64,000 bases of DNA from Carboxylicivirga sp. (GCA_025210475.1 JAOARW010000046.1:124001-188000), one strand, 5' to 3'. Counted from the first letter of the stretch, positions 53,601 through 61,940 are shown. Made by a program: numbers and translations. The notes: generated by a model not told the origin, from the sequence alone.

Positions 53601-55051
53601 CTGAGCCGGAGCAGTTGAAGCTCGCACCGGTGGATAATATTAAACAGCCGCAGATGAAACGCTTCAATATGCGAAGTCAGGGCGCATTCGAAGCTGAGCC
53701 TCAACCAAAGGCACGACGCTTAAATATCGATTATCAGCGCGATAACAAAGCTTATCAGTTACATCGCTCAGCTCGACAGAGATCTGTTGATAGTCTGGTA
53801 AATAGGGTGCGTTTTGATGTGGAGGCTTATCGCTTTAATTTTGTAAAGCGAGTGAACCTGCGCATGCAGCCGCTAAAGCATCAGTTTGGTGATACACGCC
53901 ATCGATGGGTCGATTACCGTTTGTTGGCTGCCTCGCGTTACAATGAGTATTTCGATAAGATATTGGCGGCCAATCCGGAACTAAAAACAAGCCGACTGAG
54001 TGAGTGGACTGAGCAGGTTAATATACCCAGTTCGGCCCGGCCCAAAGCACCGGAGATTGATTACATTATTCCAACTTTTGAATGGCGGAAAACACAGAAT
54101 GCAACAGCTATTCGCCATCAGCGCCTGGGAGGAGGAATGCGTATTTTTATTAAACGACCGTGGTTTTCATCGGGCGATGATGAGATGTTGGGCGTGGTAT
54201 TACCTCATAACAAAAGTCAGTTAAGTAGTTTTGTGAGTCAGTCGCCCGGGTATAATCCCGACTATACCAACTGGGGCATTGATCCGCTGCTTTATTCGGT
54301 ACAGCCACCTGCTTATTCACCCAAGGTGGATGATTTCTTTATGAATCCGGTGATTGACCATGATCTGTCATATCCGGATAAGTCAACACGTGCCAAGGTG
54401 GTGGCCTACCCGGTGCAGTTCGATGAGGAGCGGCAGCTTTGGTATGCCGATATGCGTTTGGATGCCCAAAATATGTATTTCCCCTTTGTGAAGTTGGTAT
54501 TGGCACGTTATCAGCCCTATTCGGTGCGTACTGATAAGGAGGATGTATGTCTGTCGCCGGTTGTTGCTGCGAACTTTACACAGTTGATGCCCGAACGCCA
54601 AACAACAGTCAGGTTTAAAAAGGAAGGCGCCCATTCGAAATTTAATATTACTGTTGAAGGACCTATCTATAACGAGAAGTACGCCAGGTATGGTAACTAT
54701 AATTTTGTGAAGATTAGTTTCCAGGATACCAAAAATTCACGGCCTATTTATGGAATGGTAAGTGATGGTGATACAGACAAGGACTTAAAGGAAGAAACAT
54801 TAGTGATTCGCCTTTCAACCAAACACGTTACAAATAATCGATATCGTGTGTCGCATGAGTTTAAGTTGCCGGCCAGATATAAAAAAGAGGCTTACCAAAT
54901 TGTGATTGAAGAGTATGAACGTGGCCCAAACCGAATGGCTGGCTTACCCAATGCATACAAAGACCGGCTGGAGCAGTCGGAACAAACCGATCGTTTGATA
55001 TATGCTGATGTTTTTAATATTAACGAGCCACAAATGACTATATCAGGTTAG
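50675..55051 (+). CDS. Giant protein of unknown function (partner 2, no signal peptide)
   Basis: 1458 residues beginning 21 bp after the first giant gene, so translated from the same transcript. No signal peptide or membrane helix is seen. The first 75 residues contain LKLSVFVSVKLN and SNFPDILNWP; about 130-230 is strongly charged and helical (KRVSEKRKKTVTKRS...). A fibronectin-like segment LPRLRFGKAYRLRIRTVDLAG lies at about 585-606. About 1126-1180 reads as a separate conserved block (IIPTFEWRKTQ, GGGMRIFIKRPWFSSGDDEML). No known enzyme or repeat family recognised. Probably works with the Tat-exported partner; possibly exported with it as a folded complex. Base composition in this pair looks somewhat more G/C-rich than in the sus genes. 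Confidence 0.72.
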   Translation: MEIILTTLPHQRDLENNLLKLSVFVSVKLNTPNDTTLSNFPDILNWPEKVLNANFVFSLGDGTIVEAQMDQSLLRPDLYQRIMHPDVKVDDFKDDEELLQKRIYSFPVKHVQDFIFKTVKEEVLVNPSRKIKPERFVNELELGAISQYKLQDDEIKRVSEKRKKTVTKRSLMIRQQDEDLKIRQSVKDNRFKRFEKNMNPKSDFAELRQFHKVDKAFKTTPKLQLEKPRFEFHDIMASINSYPQIMRQMGFVLDFTIANPFDWPDKGSIRIVPQDLDISDDYTLSIPSTAYELSEEGFFTRDQGNSLFKQGFVKINSNSFEVVQIDADGAALKTNNMAESKVQEIARFYEVKDEIARSKVVRTEILDEVEPPQEEGLPYMRSAGIAITKNGMAEHLFKRIQRSVELKNEFNAQKVKSIDSKALKIKKNTPFQLKTFKAKQPVKALYSDDVVQGYRMDIAYEEAPDTWYSLHWRQDAYQWFDESNTAHPLENIVPDEGFIQLGLTEDPDNPDDVFVSETIARWEGWSLSVRKPGYAINESDDYELKDGETEKKDFVHQSKSLEAKKYAYDSELDFRIHAESKSVAGTLPRLRFGKAYRLRIRTVDLAGNSVAHTFITSDKNSSERGGIKYLRFEPLASPIVLVGNKLKDGEFLESMVIRSNFNQSVSEYEAAHSMGNQVDHHSLRYLLPPKNSQLMAECHGKFDKAFGDPVKAKEIYQIITSHEGLYQQDEKNKEKVYQESEVEIIYLPDPMAAGVALFLADDFENTHTQTFEPRLFSFFSKDEIKAENTDALDIPGDWYKAGFIRIRLEEGDYNTEWKPSARQLTWYLPKGIRTRIRFSTFWREQDLKDLSAIWQMIKNEAEGDLKEARELAFSGQHWMVSPSREIELVHALQQPLDAPVMEDLLPNRQFAQTHADINIRFDIHGESTEKVEVQARWKEKWDDGISVSIKEKQGRNSIPDLLINYHDDVVTRGTIPEPEQLKLAPVDNIKQPQMKRFNMRSQGAFEAEPQPKARRLNIDYQRDNKAYQLHRSARQRSVDSLVNRVRFDVEAYRFNFVKRVNLRMQPLKHQFGDTRHRWVDYRLLAASRYNEYFDKILAANPELKTSRLSEWTEQVNIPSSARPKAPEIDYIIPTFEWRKTQNATAIRHQRLGGGMRIFIKRPWFSSGDDEMLGVVLPHNKSQLSSFVSQSPGYNPDYTNWGIDPLLYSVQPPAYSPKVDDFFMNPVIDHDLSYPDKSTRAKVVAYPVQFDEERQLWYADMRLDAQNMYFPFVKLVLARYQPYSVRTDKEDVCLSPVVAANFTQLMPERQTTVRFKKEGAHSKFNITVEGPIYNEKYARYGNYNFVKISFQDTKNSRPIYGMVSDGDTDKDLKEETLVIRLSTKHVTNNRYRVSHEFKLPARYKKEAYQIVIEEYERGPNRMAGLPNAYKDRLEQSEQTDRLIYADVFNINEPQMTISG

Positions 55052-55415
55052 CCATTTTGTGTAATTGAGAACGTAACAGGAATTATCGGGAATATTTCCT
55101 TTATCATCCTTCCAAGGTTTTAATTGCTGCGGATGATGTAGGTGAAGGATCGTATCTGAAATAGTAAGTTGCTAATACAGATACGATCCTTGCTGTAATC
55201 TATACATTGAATTTTACTTTAGTATCTAAAATTGAAATTCCGCGCTATAAAGGACAGGCGGTGTATTTTTGGGCAGAATATCTTGAGCCTAATACTTTTA
55301 TCTTGCTACTTGATACTTTTCTGGTTTGTTCAGATTAAGTATATTGAATTCTGAAATAATCGTTCGCGATAAGAAGTAGTATAATTATCTCTTTTAATCG
55401 ATTAAACCTAATGAT
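55052..55415. other. Gap after the giant pair
   Basis: 364 bp with no supported gene. Apart from the hairpin at 55145-55191 I see an AT-rich sequence and several short non-coding frames only. Confidence 0.4.
55145..55191 (+). terminator. Hairpin downstream of the giant pair
   Basis: 14-bp perfect stem AAGGATCGTATCTG (55145-55158) and CAGATACGATCCTT (55178-55191), 19-nt loop. There is no T-tract after it, so termination may be weak; still the best candidate end of the pair's transcript. Confidence 0.55.
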
Positions 55416-56132
55416 ATGATAAAGGAAAAATTCAAAGAAATAAGATCGTTCTGTGAACAAAATGCATGTTCTAAAGAGTTTGATAAATACGCCAAATATT
55501 TTAAAGGTGATTTTGATGGTTACGGTATTCAACAAAAGGTTTTCGAGAAACAAAGAGATGCTTGGATTAAGCAGTGGGAAGATGAAATGACATTGGAGGA
55601 TTACCTCGACCTTGGAGATTTGATTTATCGGGAAGGCCGCTTTGAAGAGAAATCGCTTGTGATTGCATTTATAAATTCAAAGCGTAAAATGTATTCAAAA
55701 GAAACATTTAAGCGAATAGCCAATTGGTTTGAAACAGGTATTGATAATTGGGCAAGCACAGATGTTTTGTGCATGCTGGTGTTATCAAGTTTCTTAAAAG
55801 ATAAGGTCATTGGTTTGAAGGAGCTAATGATTTGGAATGATTCATCGTCAGAATGGCAAAGGCGTGCTGTTCCGGTAACTTTGGCCGAGCTGTTAAAGAG
55901 TGATCTTGATGCAGAGGAGGCTTTAAGCACGATTGAACCATTAATGTTGGATGAATCGGAATATGTACAAAAAGGTATTGGTACTTTGTTAAGGAATTTA
56001 TGGAAAAAATATCCTGAATTAATTGAAGTCTTTTTATTGAAATGGAAAGATCAGTGCGCACGTATTATCATACAATATGCGACAGAAAAAATGGATAAAG
56101 AATACCGAAAGAAGTTCAGAAAAAAGAAATAG
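55416..56132 (+). CDS. DNA alkylation repair protein (AlkD-like HEAT protein)
   Basis: 238 residues, all-helical with HEAT-like repeats. Landmarks are YFKGDFDGYGIQQKVFEKQRDAWIKQW near 26-52, IANWFETGIDNWASTDVLCMLVLS about 105-128 and WQRRAVPVTLAELLKSDLDAEEALSTIEPLMLDESEYVQKGIGTLLRNLWKKYPE, matching AlkC/AlkD glycosylases that remove alkylated purines. The C-terminus is lysine/arginine rich (KKFRKKK). The active-site Trp/Asp cannot be assigned with confidence from sequence alone. Confidence 0.85.
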   Translation: MIKEKFKEIRSFCEQNACSKEFDKYAKYFKGDFDGYGIQQKVFEKQRDAWIKQWEDEMTLEDYLDLGDLIYREGRFEEKSLVIAFINSKRKMYSKETFKRIANWFETGIDNWASTDVLCMLVLSSFLKDKVIGLKELMIWNDSSSEWQRRAVPVTLAELLKSDLDAEEALSTIEPLMLDESEYVQKGIGTLLRNLWKKYPELIEVFLLKWKDQCARIIIQYATEKMDKEYRKKFRKKK

Positions 56133-56140
56133 CTGTTTAA

Positions 56141-56182
56141 AAAACTGGCATTAAGATTTTGATGATTAATGCCAGTTTTTTT
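56141..56182 (+). terminator. Terminator after the AlkD-like gene
   Basis: Stem AAAACTGGCATTAA (56141-56154) with TTAATGCCAGTTTT (56166-56179), 14 bp, followed by T-tract. Confidence 0.88.
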
Positions 56183-56280
56183 ATTGGGATTCTCAGTGGG
56201 TTTAAAGGCTATCTGGTTGATATTGAACTTTTGATGCAGCTTCGTGTTTTGCTTTAAAGAATGGTTTTTCTTAATTGCAA

Positions 56281-57156
56281 ATGACGATAAATATGGGAAA
56301 GAAAGTTGTATTGATAACTGGTACAAATAGTGGTTTCGGTTATTTAACCACCAAAAGTTGTGCCGCCAAAGGTTATACAGTTTATGCCACAATTAGGGAT
56401 ATAAATGGCCGAAATGCGGAAAAAGCGAAAGAATTGTCTGCTGTAGACAATATCAATGTAGTGGAACTGGATGTAACCGATGAAGAAGGTGTTAAGCAAG
56501 TGGTCAACAGTCTTATAAGTCAGGAAGGCCAGTTGGATGTTGTGGTTAATAATGCCGGTTTCTATGGCGGTGGTATAGCTGAGACATATACAGCCGACGA
56601 TATTGAGAAGATGTTTGATGTGAATGTTAAAGGTGTTTGGCGGGTTGCGAAAGCTAGTTTGCCCCAAATGCGAAAACAGGGAGAAGGATTGATTGTCAAT
56701 ATTTCAAGTGGTTTGGGGCGTTTTTCAGCTCCATTTATGACGGTTTACAATGGATCTAAGTTTGCCGTGGAAGGCCTGATCGAAGGTCTGCATTATGAAG
56801 TACGGCCCCTGGGGGTTGATGTGGTGTTGATACAACCCGGGGCTTTTCCAACCGAGATTTTTGGCAAAGTGGCCTCTGGTTCTGATCAGAGTGTAGCTTC
56901 GGAATATGGTGATCTGGCTAATATTCCGCAACAGGTTGGTGAAGGAATGGGGCAGATGTTTGAGGCAGTAAAGCCCAACCCGCAAATGGTGGCTGATGCT
57001 GTGCTGAATTTAATAGATCGTCCAAAATCGCAACGCCCGCTACGAACGGTGGTTGATCCAATGACAGGTGAATTTATTGAGAAAGCCAATAAACAAGTGG
57101 CTGAGCAATATGCCGGATTTTTGACAGCTTTTGGTATGAAGGACTTGTTAACCTGA
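56281..57156 (+). CDS. Short-chain dehydrogenase/reductase
   Basis: 291 residues from ATG 56281; ATG 56293 (MGKKVVLITG) is also possible, and the TTG at 56275 is not favoured. The Rossmann motif is TGTNSGFG, VNNAGFYGGG follows, and the catalytic Y-x-x-x-K is YNGSK with the serine in NISSG. C-terminal EVRPLGVDVVLIQPGAFPTEIF is typical of classical SDRs. Reduces or oxidises an unknown carbonyl substrate with NAD(P). Terminated by the hairpin at 57217-57251. Confidence 0.9.
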   Translation: MTINMGKKVVLITGTNSGFGYLTTKSCAAKGYTVYATIRDINGRNAEKAKELSAVDNINVVELDVTDEEGVKQVVNSLISQEGQLDVVVNNAGFYGGGIAETYTADDIEKMFDVNVKGVWRVAKASLPQMRKQGEGLIVNISSGLGRFSAPFMTVYNGSKFAVEGLIEGLHYEVRPLGVDVVLIQPGAFPTEIFGKVASGSDQSVASEYGDLANIPQQVGEGMGQMFEAVKPNPQMVADAVLNLIDRPKSQRPLRTVVDPMTGEFIEKANKQVAEQYAGFLTAFGMKDLLT

Positions 57157-57194
57157 GTTCTAAAATTTAGTGTCGGACTCAGGTTATTAACTTA
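57150..57194. repeat. Inverted repeat at the end of the SDR gene
   Basis: AACCTGAGT (57150-57158) pairs with ACTCAGGTT (57177-57185), followed by ATTAACTTA. The right arm and tail (GGTTATTAACTT) match the segment upstream of ridA at 21638-21649. Confidence 0.4.
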
Positions 57195-57216
57195 AGCCCA
57201 TTAGTTAAGTATCCGA

Positions 57217-57258
57217 AATAACCCATTATACGAAAAGTATAGTGGGTTATTTGTTTTA
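57217..57258 (+). terminator. Terminator of the SDR gene
   Basis: 15-bp stem AATAACCCATTATAC (57217-57231) and GTATAGTGGGTTATT (57237-57251) with one G-U pair and a 5-nt loop, then TTGTTTT. Confidence 0.85.
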
Positions 57259-57436
57259 AAAGCTTAAGACGAACTAATATCGAAGGAATACGAAAGTGAA
57301 ATGAAGAATCGTAGTAAACTGAACAAGTACAAAAATAAGCGAACATTTATACCCCCATTTCCACAGTTGTATCTGAATTATAGCAAGCTTAATTTCATAC
57401 CTTGACATCAGTAATGCAAACATCAAATTCAAGATT

Positions 57437-58915
57437 ATGAAGAAAATTAGCTTGGTATTATTATTTACGGCCTTTCATTTACTTTCCTTTTCGCAGGCCA
57501 TTTATGAAGATGAAAGATACGTACCGGAAACTGATCCTTTAGTATTGGAAAAAGTTAAGGAGTGGCAAAACTTAAAGTTTGGTCTTTTAATGCACTGGGG
57601 ATCATACAGCCAGTGGGGTATCGTGGAGTCATGGTCCTTATGTCCCGAGGAATATGGATGGTGCCGACGTACCAAAGGTGAGAACCCGGATAATTATTTT
57701 GCCTACAAACAAGAATATGAAGGATTGATAAAAACATTCAATCCCAAAAACTTTAATCCTGACAAATGGGCCAAGGCAGCCGAGAAGGCTGGCATGAAGT
57801 ACGTTGTTTTCACCACCAAACATCACGATGGGTTCTGTATGTTTGACAGCAAGTATACCGATTATAAAATCACAGGCGATGATTGCCCGTTTTCAAAGAA
57901 CCCCAAAAGCAATGTTACCAAAGAAATTTTTGATGCCTTTAGAGCTAAAGGTATGTGGGCAGGGGCATATTTTTCTAAACCCGACTGGCATGTGGAAAGT
58001 TACTGGGATCCTAAATATCCACCGCGCGACCGTAATGTAAACTACGAACCGGAAGCAAACCCGGAAAGGTGGCAGGAGTATGTTGATTTCACACATAATC
58101 AAATGCTGGAGTTGGTTTCGGATTATGGAAAAGTAGATATTATGTGGCTCGATGGTGGTTGGGTAGCAAAAACGCCAAAGAATCAGATCACTAGTTGGTA
58201 CGATGCCCAACTTAAAAACAATGACAATGGATATCTTAAGCATCGAATCGTTAACCAGGATATTAAGATTGATGATTTAGTTGAGAAAATGCGCAAGAAG
58301 CAACCGGGCTTAATTGTTGTAGATAGGGCTGTGCATGGCAAGAATCAGAACTACTTGACACCGGAAAATAGGGTACCTGAGAAAGAATTGCCTTATCCAT
58401 GGGAATCGTGTATTATTTCAGGCGGTGGTTGGTCACATACCAAAAATGCAAGGTACATGAGTGGTCGCGAGGGTGTTCAAATGTTGGTTGACATTGTTGC
58501 AAAAGGAGGAAACCTGTTATTAAATATTGCACCCACACCCGAAGGTGAATGGCAGCAAGGTGCTTACGATTTGCTAAAGGAGTATGCCAATTGGATGGAT
58601 GTAAATAGCGAAGGTATTTACAATAGTAAAGCAATGGCTCCTTATAAAGAAGATAATATTTGCATGACGCAACAGACGAATGGCAATGCTTATTTTTTCT
58701 ATATGTGTGATAAAGGTGAGCAATCAATGCCTTCTGAAATAACAGTGACTTCACATCAGCCGGCCAAGGGAGCAGTAGTGAAATTATTAGGTTATAACAA
58801 GCCATTAAAATGGAAGAAAGTTGATGACGGATTTAAAGTTGTTCTACCAAAATCACTAAGAAATAATCCTCCATGTCAGTATGTTTGGACAATTAAGGTA
58901 TCTGCTTTGAAATAG
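57437..58915 (+). CDS. Alpha-L-fucosidase, GH29
   Basis: 492 residues with a signal peptide (MKKISLVLLFTAFHLLSFSQ). GH29 landmarks: LMHWGSYSQWGIVESW, YVVFTTKHHDGFCMFDSKYTDY, and the nucleophile Asp in KVDIMWLDGGWV. A C-terminal beta-sandwich follows the barrel. Removes alpha-L-fucose from glycans, in the periplasm or outside the cell. No sulfatase, transporter or other polysaccharide genes adjoin it, so it is not part of an obvious polysaccharide utilisation locus. Confidence 0.92.
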   Translation: MKKISLVLLFTAFHLLSFSQAIYEDERYVPETDPLVLEKVKEWQNLKFGLLMHWGSYSQWGIVESWSLCPEEYGWCRRTKGENPDNYFAYKQEYEGLIKTFNPKNFNPDKWAKAAEKAGMKYVVFTTKHHDGFCMFDSKYTDYKITGDDCPFSKNPKSNVTKEIFDAFRAKGMWAGAYFSKPDWHVESYWDPKYPPRDRNVNYEPEANPERWQEYVDFTHNQMLELVSDYGKVDIMWLDGGWVAKTPKNQITSWYDAQLKNNDNGYLKHRIVNQDIKIDDLVEKMRKKQPGLIVVDRAVHGKNQNYLTPENRVPEKELPYPWESCIISGGGWSHTKNARYMSGREGVQMLVDIVAKGGNLLLNIAPTPEGEWQQGAYDLLKEYANWMDVNSEGIYNSKAMAPYKEDNICMTQQTNGNAYFFYMCDKGEQSMPSEITVTSHQPAKGAVVKLLGYNKPLKWKKVDDGFKVVLPKSLRNNPPCQYVWTIKVSALK

Positions 58916-58963
58916 ATAGCAGGCATCATTTATTACTGCAGGAAAAGTAAATAATTTTCTTTT

Positions 58964-59000
58964 AGCAGCTTCAATATTAAGTTATGAGGCTGCTTTTTTA
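58964..59000 (+). terminator. Terminator of the fucosidase gene
   Basis: AGCAGCTTC (58964-58972) with GAGGCTGCT (58986-58994), 9 bp with one G-U pair, followed by T6. Confidence 0.85.
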
Positions 59001-59048
59001 TTGGTAATTTTAGCTTATTTAAACGAACTTATACCTAAAAATTACCAT

Positions 59049-59426
59049 ATGGATTTACAGAAAAACAAAACCAATGCCATTGCTTTTTATCAAATGGCTT
59101 ACGAAGGTCAGCCGGCTGAAGCTGTTAAATTATATGTTGGTGAGCAATACATACAACATAATCCGGGCGTGGCCGATGGAACAAAAGGGTTTATTGAGTA
59201 CTTTGAGCGAATGCAGCGCGAATACCCCAATAAATCAATTGAATTTGTACGTTGTATTGCCGAAGGTGAATTAGTGGCATTGCACACCCACCAGGTATGG
59301 CCGGGTAATGATGAGTATGTTACCATGGATTTCTTCCGTTTTGATAACAATGGTAAGATCGTTGAACATTGGGACGCCATACAGCAAATACCGGATAACA
59401 TCCCTCATGAAAATGGAATGTATTAA
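59049..59426 (+). CDS. NTF2-like/SnoaL-type small protein
   Basis: 125 residues from ATG 59049 (the frame runs back to 59001 but the extra residues are in the terminator region). YQMAYEGQPAEAVKLYVGEQYIQHNPGVADGTKGFIEYF and HWDAIQQIPDNIPHENGMY match SnoaL-like nuclear-transport-factor-2-fold proteins with a His/Asp pocket (H in HNP, HTHQVW, HWD). The family includes isomerases and hydrolases; substrate not predictable. Confidence 0.88.
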   Translation: MDLQKNKTNAIAFYQMAYEGQPAEAVKLYVGEQYIQHNPGVADGTKGFIEYFERMQREYPNKSIEFVRCIAEGELVALHTHQVWPGNDEYVTMDFFRFDNNGKIVEHWDAIQQIPDNIPHENGMY

Positions 59427-60069
59427 ACTCTTTTGAGGTAATTAATCAGGTATTCTACTGTGTTACAAACAAGGTTAATTGCAATAATCAGTTTCACGCC
59501 AAGTACGCCAAGATTCAAAACCTGACTTTTGCGTCTTTGCGCAAAATACTTTGCGAACTTTGCGAGAAATTAAAAACATCTTAACTTTCAATGCACTATA
59601 AGCAAATACATAAACTGAGTAGTTACGCATATTTCACTGCAATAGCTATTTATTACACTGGCAGTCAGGTATTTTGTGTTTTGTAGGTCTTGCCGTAGTT
59701 GGTATCAGGGTGTCTGACCTTATCGTATCAGGGTGTCTGACCTTACCGTATCAGGGTGTCTGACCTTACCGTATCAGGGTGTCTGACCCTACCGTATCAG
59801 AGTGTCTGACCCTATCGTATCAGAGTGTCTGATCCTATCGAATCAAGGTGTTGGGACTTACTGAATCAAAGTGTTGGAACCTTATTGTATCAGAGTGTCT
59901 GATAATATTTAGTTATTTGGAGTATTTAATCATAAAGCTAATAGCAATCACATTTTTTACCAGACGATTAATACAAAGACACAAAGTAGAATACCTGATA
60001 TGAATGGCATATTTTAGCATTCTTTTTGTGTCTTGGTTACTTCGAGTATTTTAAAAAAGCTAACTGTCC
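59427..60069. other. 643-bp intergenic region with tandem repeats
   Basis: No supported gene. From left: CG-rich words such as CGCCAAGTACGCCAAG and TTTGCGTCTTTGCGCAAAATACTTTGCGAACTTTGCG at about 59490-59570 (a degenerate repeat resembling elements common between genes in these genomes); the 23-bp tandem array at 59702-59909; and a long-spaced inverted repeat AAGACACAAA (59976-59985) / TTTGTGTCTT (60025-60034). Confidence 0.6.
59702..59909 (+). repeat. 23-bp tandem repeat array with hairpin-forming core
   Basis: Nine contiguous units of about 23 bp, unit consensus GTATCAGGGTGTCTGACCTTAYC. The first six are close copies; units 7 and 8 (from 59840) have diverged (GAATCAAGGTGTTGGGACTT); unit 8 is 24 bp. 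Each contains TCAG...CTGA around a 5-nt centre; the last reads TATCAGagtgtCTGATA, a perfect 6-bp hairpin. No spacers, so it is not CRISPR. Confidence 0.88.
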
Positions 60070-61728
60070 TTAATAATTAAAACTACTGCCACCTAAAAAC
60101 TCACGTATGATTGAGGTTGGAGGTATTTCGATTGGTTGAATCGGTTTAAAGTAACTGAAAAAGTTCAACAAGCGTCTGGCTTCGGCATACTCGGGCTGGT
60201 TAGGTTGAACCTCCAGTAGTATGGGTTCGGCCTGTTGTTTGAGTACCGACAGTTCATAAAGTAAAGCCGTATTAAACATCACATCAGCTTCTTCCTGGTA
60301 TGGAAAGATGTGCGCATCTTCGCCGCGTCGTACACTTGGCCATCGCGAAATGGTATCCTGGGCCGAATAATTGCGATATTTGTAGTCGCGCACAATGCGA
60401 CGGATCAATCGGTTATCGGTAGTATGAATCAGGTTATGATTATCAATATTCACTGAGGTTAAGGCCGAAACGTAAATTTTAAATTTCGAATGATCTGGTA
60501 TAAGGTGCGTTAGTTCCGGATTTAACCCATGGATGCCTTCTACAATCAGAATATTGTCTTCATTCATTTTTAATTTCTCACCATCGAGGTAACGCTGACC
60601 CGTTTCGAAATTAAACTTGGGTATTTCAACTTCTTTACCTGCCAAAAGGCTAAGCAATTGCTCGTTGAAGAGTTTTACATCTAAGGCATTAAGTGCTTCG
60701 AAGTCATAATCGCCATTTTCATCCAGTGGTGTGTTTTCACGATTAACAAAGAAATTATCCAGCGAAAGGTTAAGAGGCTTCATACCGGCTACCATCAATT
60801 GAATGGCTAATCGTTTACCAAAGGTGGTTTTACCACTCGACGAAGGTCCGCTTATTAACACCAGTTTGACCGATTTCTTTTGTGCATCAATCATATCGGC
60901 TATGTGACCGATCTTTTTCTCGTGCAAGGCCTCCGAGATTTTAATCAATGTTTCGGCTTTACCATTTGTACACGATTCATTAATATCGGCCAGGTTACGA
61001 ACGTTTAGAACTTTATTCCATTCGGCAAATTCCTGAAAGATATCGAACATCTTATTTTGCACAACAATGTCTTCCAGTTCAGCAGGCTGATTGCGCTTGG
61101 GGATTTGCAGCAACATACCATTGTAGTATTTGATAAGGTCGAATACTTTTAGGTAGCCGGTTGAAGGCACCAGATAACCGTAGTACAAGCCAATGTGTTT
61201 TTCCAGCTGATGATACGAGGTGTAAAGCTGACCGCGGTGACGAATTAAGGCTGTTTTATCTTTCTGATTTTGCTCTTCAAAGCGTTGTATTACGTCTTCT
61301 GATTCTTCTTGCCGGCGCAAAAATGGCGTATCAGAAGCTATAATTTCCTTCATCCTGTTTTGGATCGCCTGCACATCTTCCATGGTCAAGTCTTCTCCTT
61401 CAACCGAACAGTAGGTACCCTTCGAAACAGAATGTTCAATTCGTAATCGGGCATTAGGATATAATTCGTTTACTGCCTTGTAAAGCACCAATGATAAACT
61501 GCGGATGTACATACGCATACCATCAGGACGCGTAATATCAATAAATTCAATGGTTTTAGGATGATATACTTCGTAGGATAATTCGCGAAGTTTATTATTG
61601 ACATAAGCACCTAAAATTGGCGTTTTTAATTTTATACCAAGGTCTTTGGCAATTTCTTCCAGTGTTGTACCAACCTTATAACAGTTAACTTTATTGTTAT
61701 TGAGGCATCGTATATGTGCGGTCTTCAT
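60070..61728 (-). CDS. Uridine-kinase-like nucleoside kinase with N-terminal TGS/ThrRS-like region
   Basis: 552 residues. The N-terminal part (about 1-60) reads like a TGS-type domain (KTAHIRCLNNNKVNCYKVGTTLEEIAKDLG). About residues 60-210 (RPDGMRMYIRSLSLVLYKAVNELYP, and HRGQLYTSYHQLEKHIGLYYGYLVPSTG) look like a ThrRS second-additional-domain type module. The kinase domain has P-loop GPSSSGKTTFGKRLA at about 293-307 and LSLDNFFVNRENTPLDENGDYDFEALNALD, as in uridine kinases. These multi-domain forms are widespread in Bacteroidota and usually labelled nucleoside kinase; the true substrate is not known. Confidence 0.85.
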   Translation of the reverse strand: MKTAHIRCLNNNKVNCYKVGTTLEEIAKDLGIKLKTPILGAYVNNKLRELSYEVYHPKTIEFIDITRPDGMRMYIRSLSLVLYKAVNELYPNARLRIEHSVSKGTYCSVEGEDLTMEDVQAIQNRMKEIIASDTPFLRRQEESEDVIQRFEEQNQKDKTALIRHRGQLYTSYHQLEKHIGLYYGYLVPSTGYLKVFDLIKYYNGMLLQIPKRNQPAELEDIVVQNKMFDIFQEFAEWNKVLNVRNLADINESCTNGKAETLIKISEALHEKKIGHIADMIDAQKKSVKLVLISGPSSSGKTTFGKRLAIQLMVAGMKPLNLSLDNFFVNRENTPLDENGDYDFEALNALDVKLFNEQLLSLLAGKEVEIPKFNFETGQRYLDGEKLKMNEDNILIVEGIHGLNPELTHLIPDHSKFKIYVSALTSVNIDNHNLIHTTDNRLIRRIVRDYKYRNYSAQDTISRWPSVRRGEDAHIFPYQEEADVMFNTALLYELSVLKQQAEPILLEVQPNQPEYAEARRLLNFFSYFKPIQPIEIPPTSIIREFLGGSSFNY

Positions 61729-61871
61729 TGTGTATGTATTATTGTTTGGCTAATAAAAATATAACTTTTAATGAAGATATTATTGATTAAATGCTCTAAA
61801 TAGCTCAAATGGTGTATGCATTTTAGCCAGTTTATGAGCTCATGAAAATACATCCTTGATTAATTATTCCC

Positions 61872-61888
61872 TTATCAGCACCTGATAA
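61872..61888. promoter_or_regulatory. Palindrome in the baiN-like promoter
   Basis: TTATCAGcacCTGATAA, 7-bp perfect arms, 3-nt spacer, centred just before the -7 element at 61894-61901. A likely operator. The arm words TATCAG/CTGATA equal those at the end of the tandem array at 59887-59903. Confidence 0.5.
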
Positions 61889-61893
61889 TTCAT

Positions 61894-61901
61894 TACTTTT
61901 G
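61894..61901 (+). promoter_or_regulatory. -7 promoter element of the BaiN-like gene
   Basis: TACTTTTG matches TAnnTTTG; transcription would start about 61908, 33 bases before the ATG at 61941. The palindrome at 61872-61888 lies over the -33 region. Confidence 0.55.
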
Positions 61902-61940
61902 CGATTCAAATTCAATGAAGGATAATAAGTACAGCACAGT

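Noticed and set aside
59702..59909. Tandem 23-bp repeats as a CRISPR array
   Set aside because: Units are contiguous with no spacers, and no cas genes are in the window.
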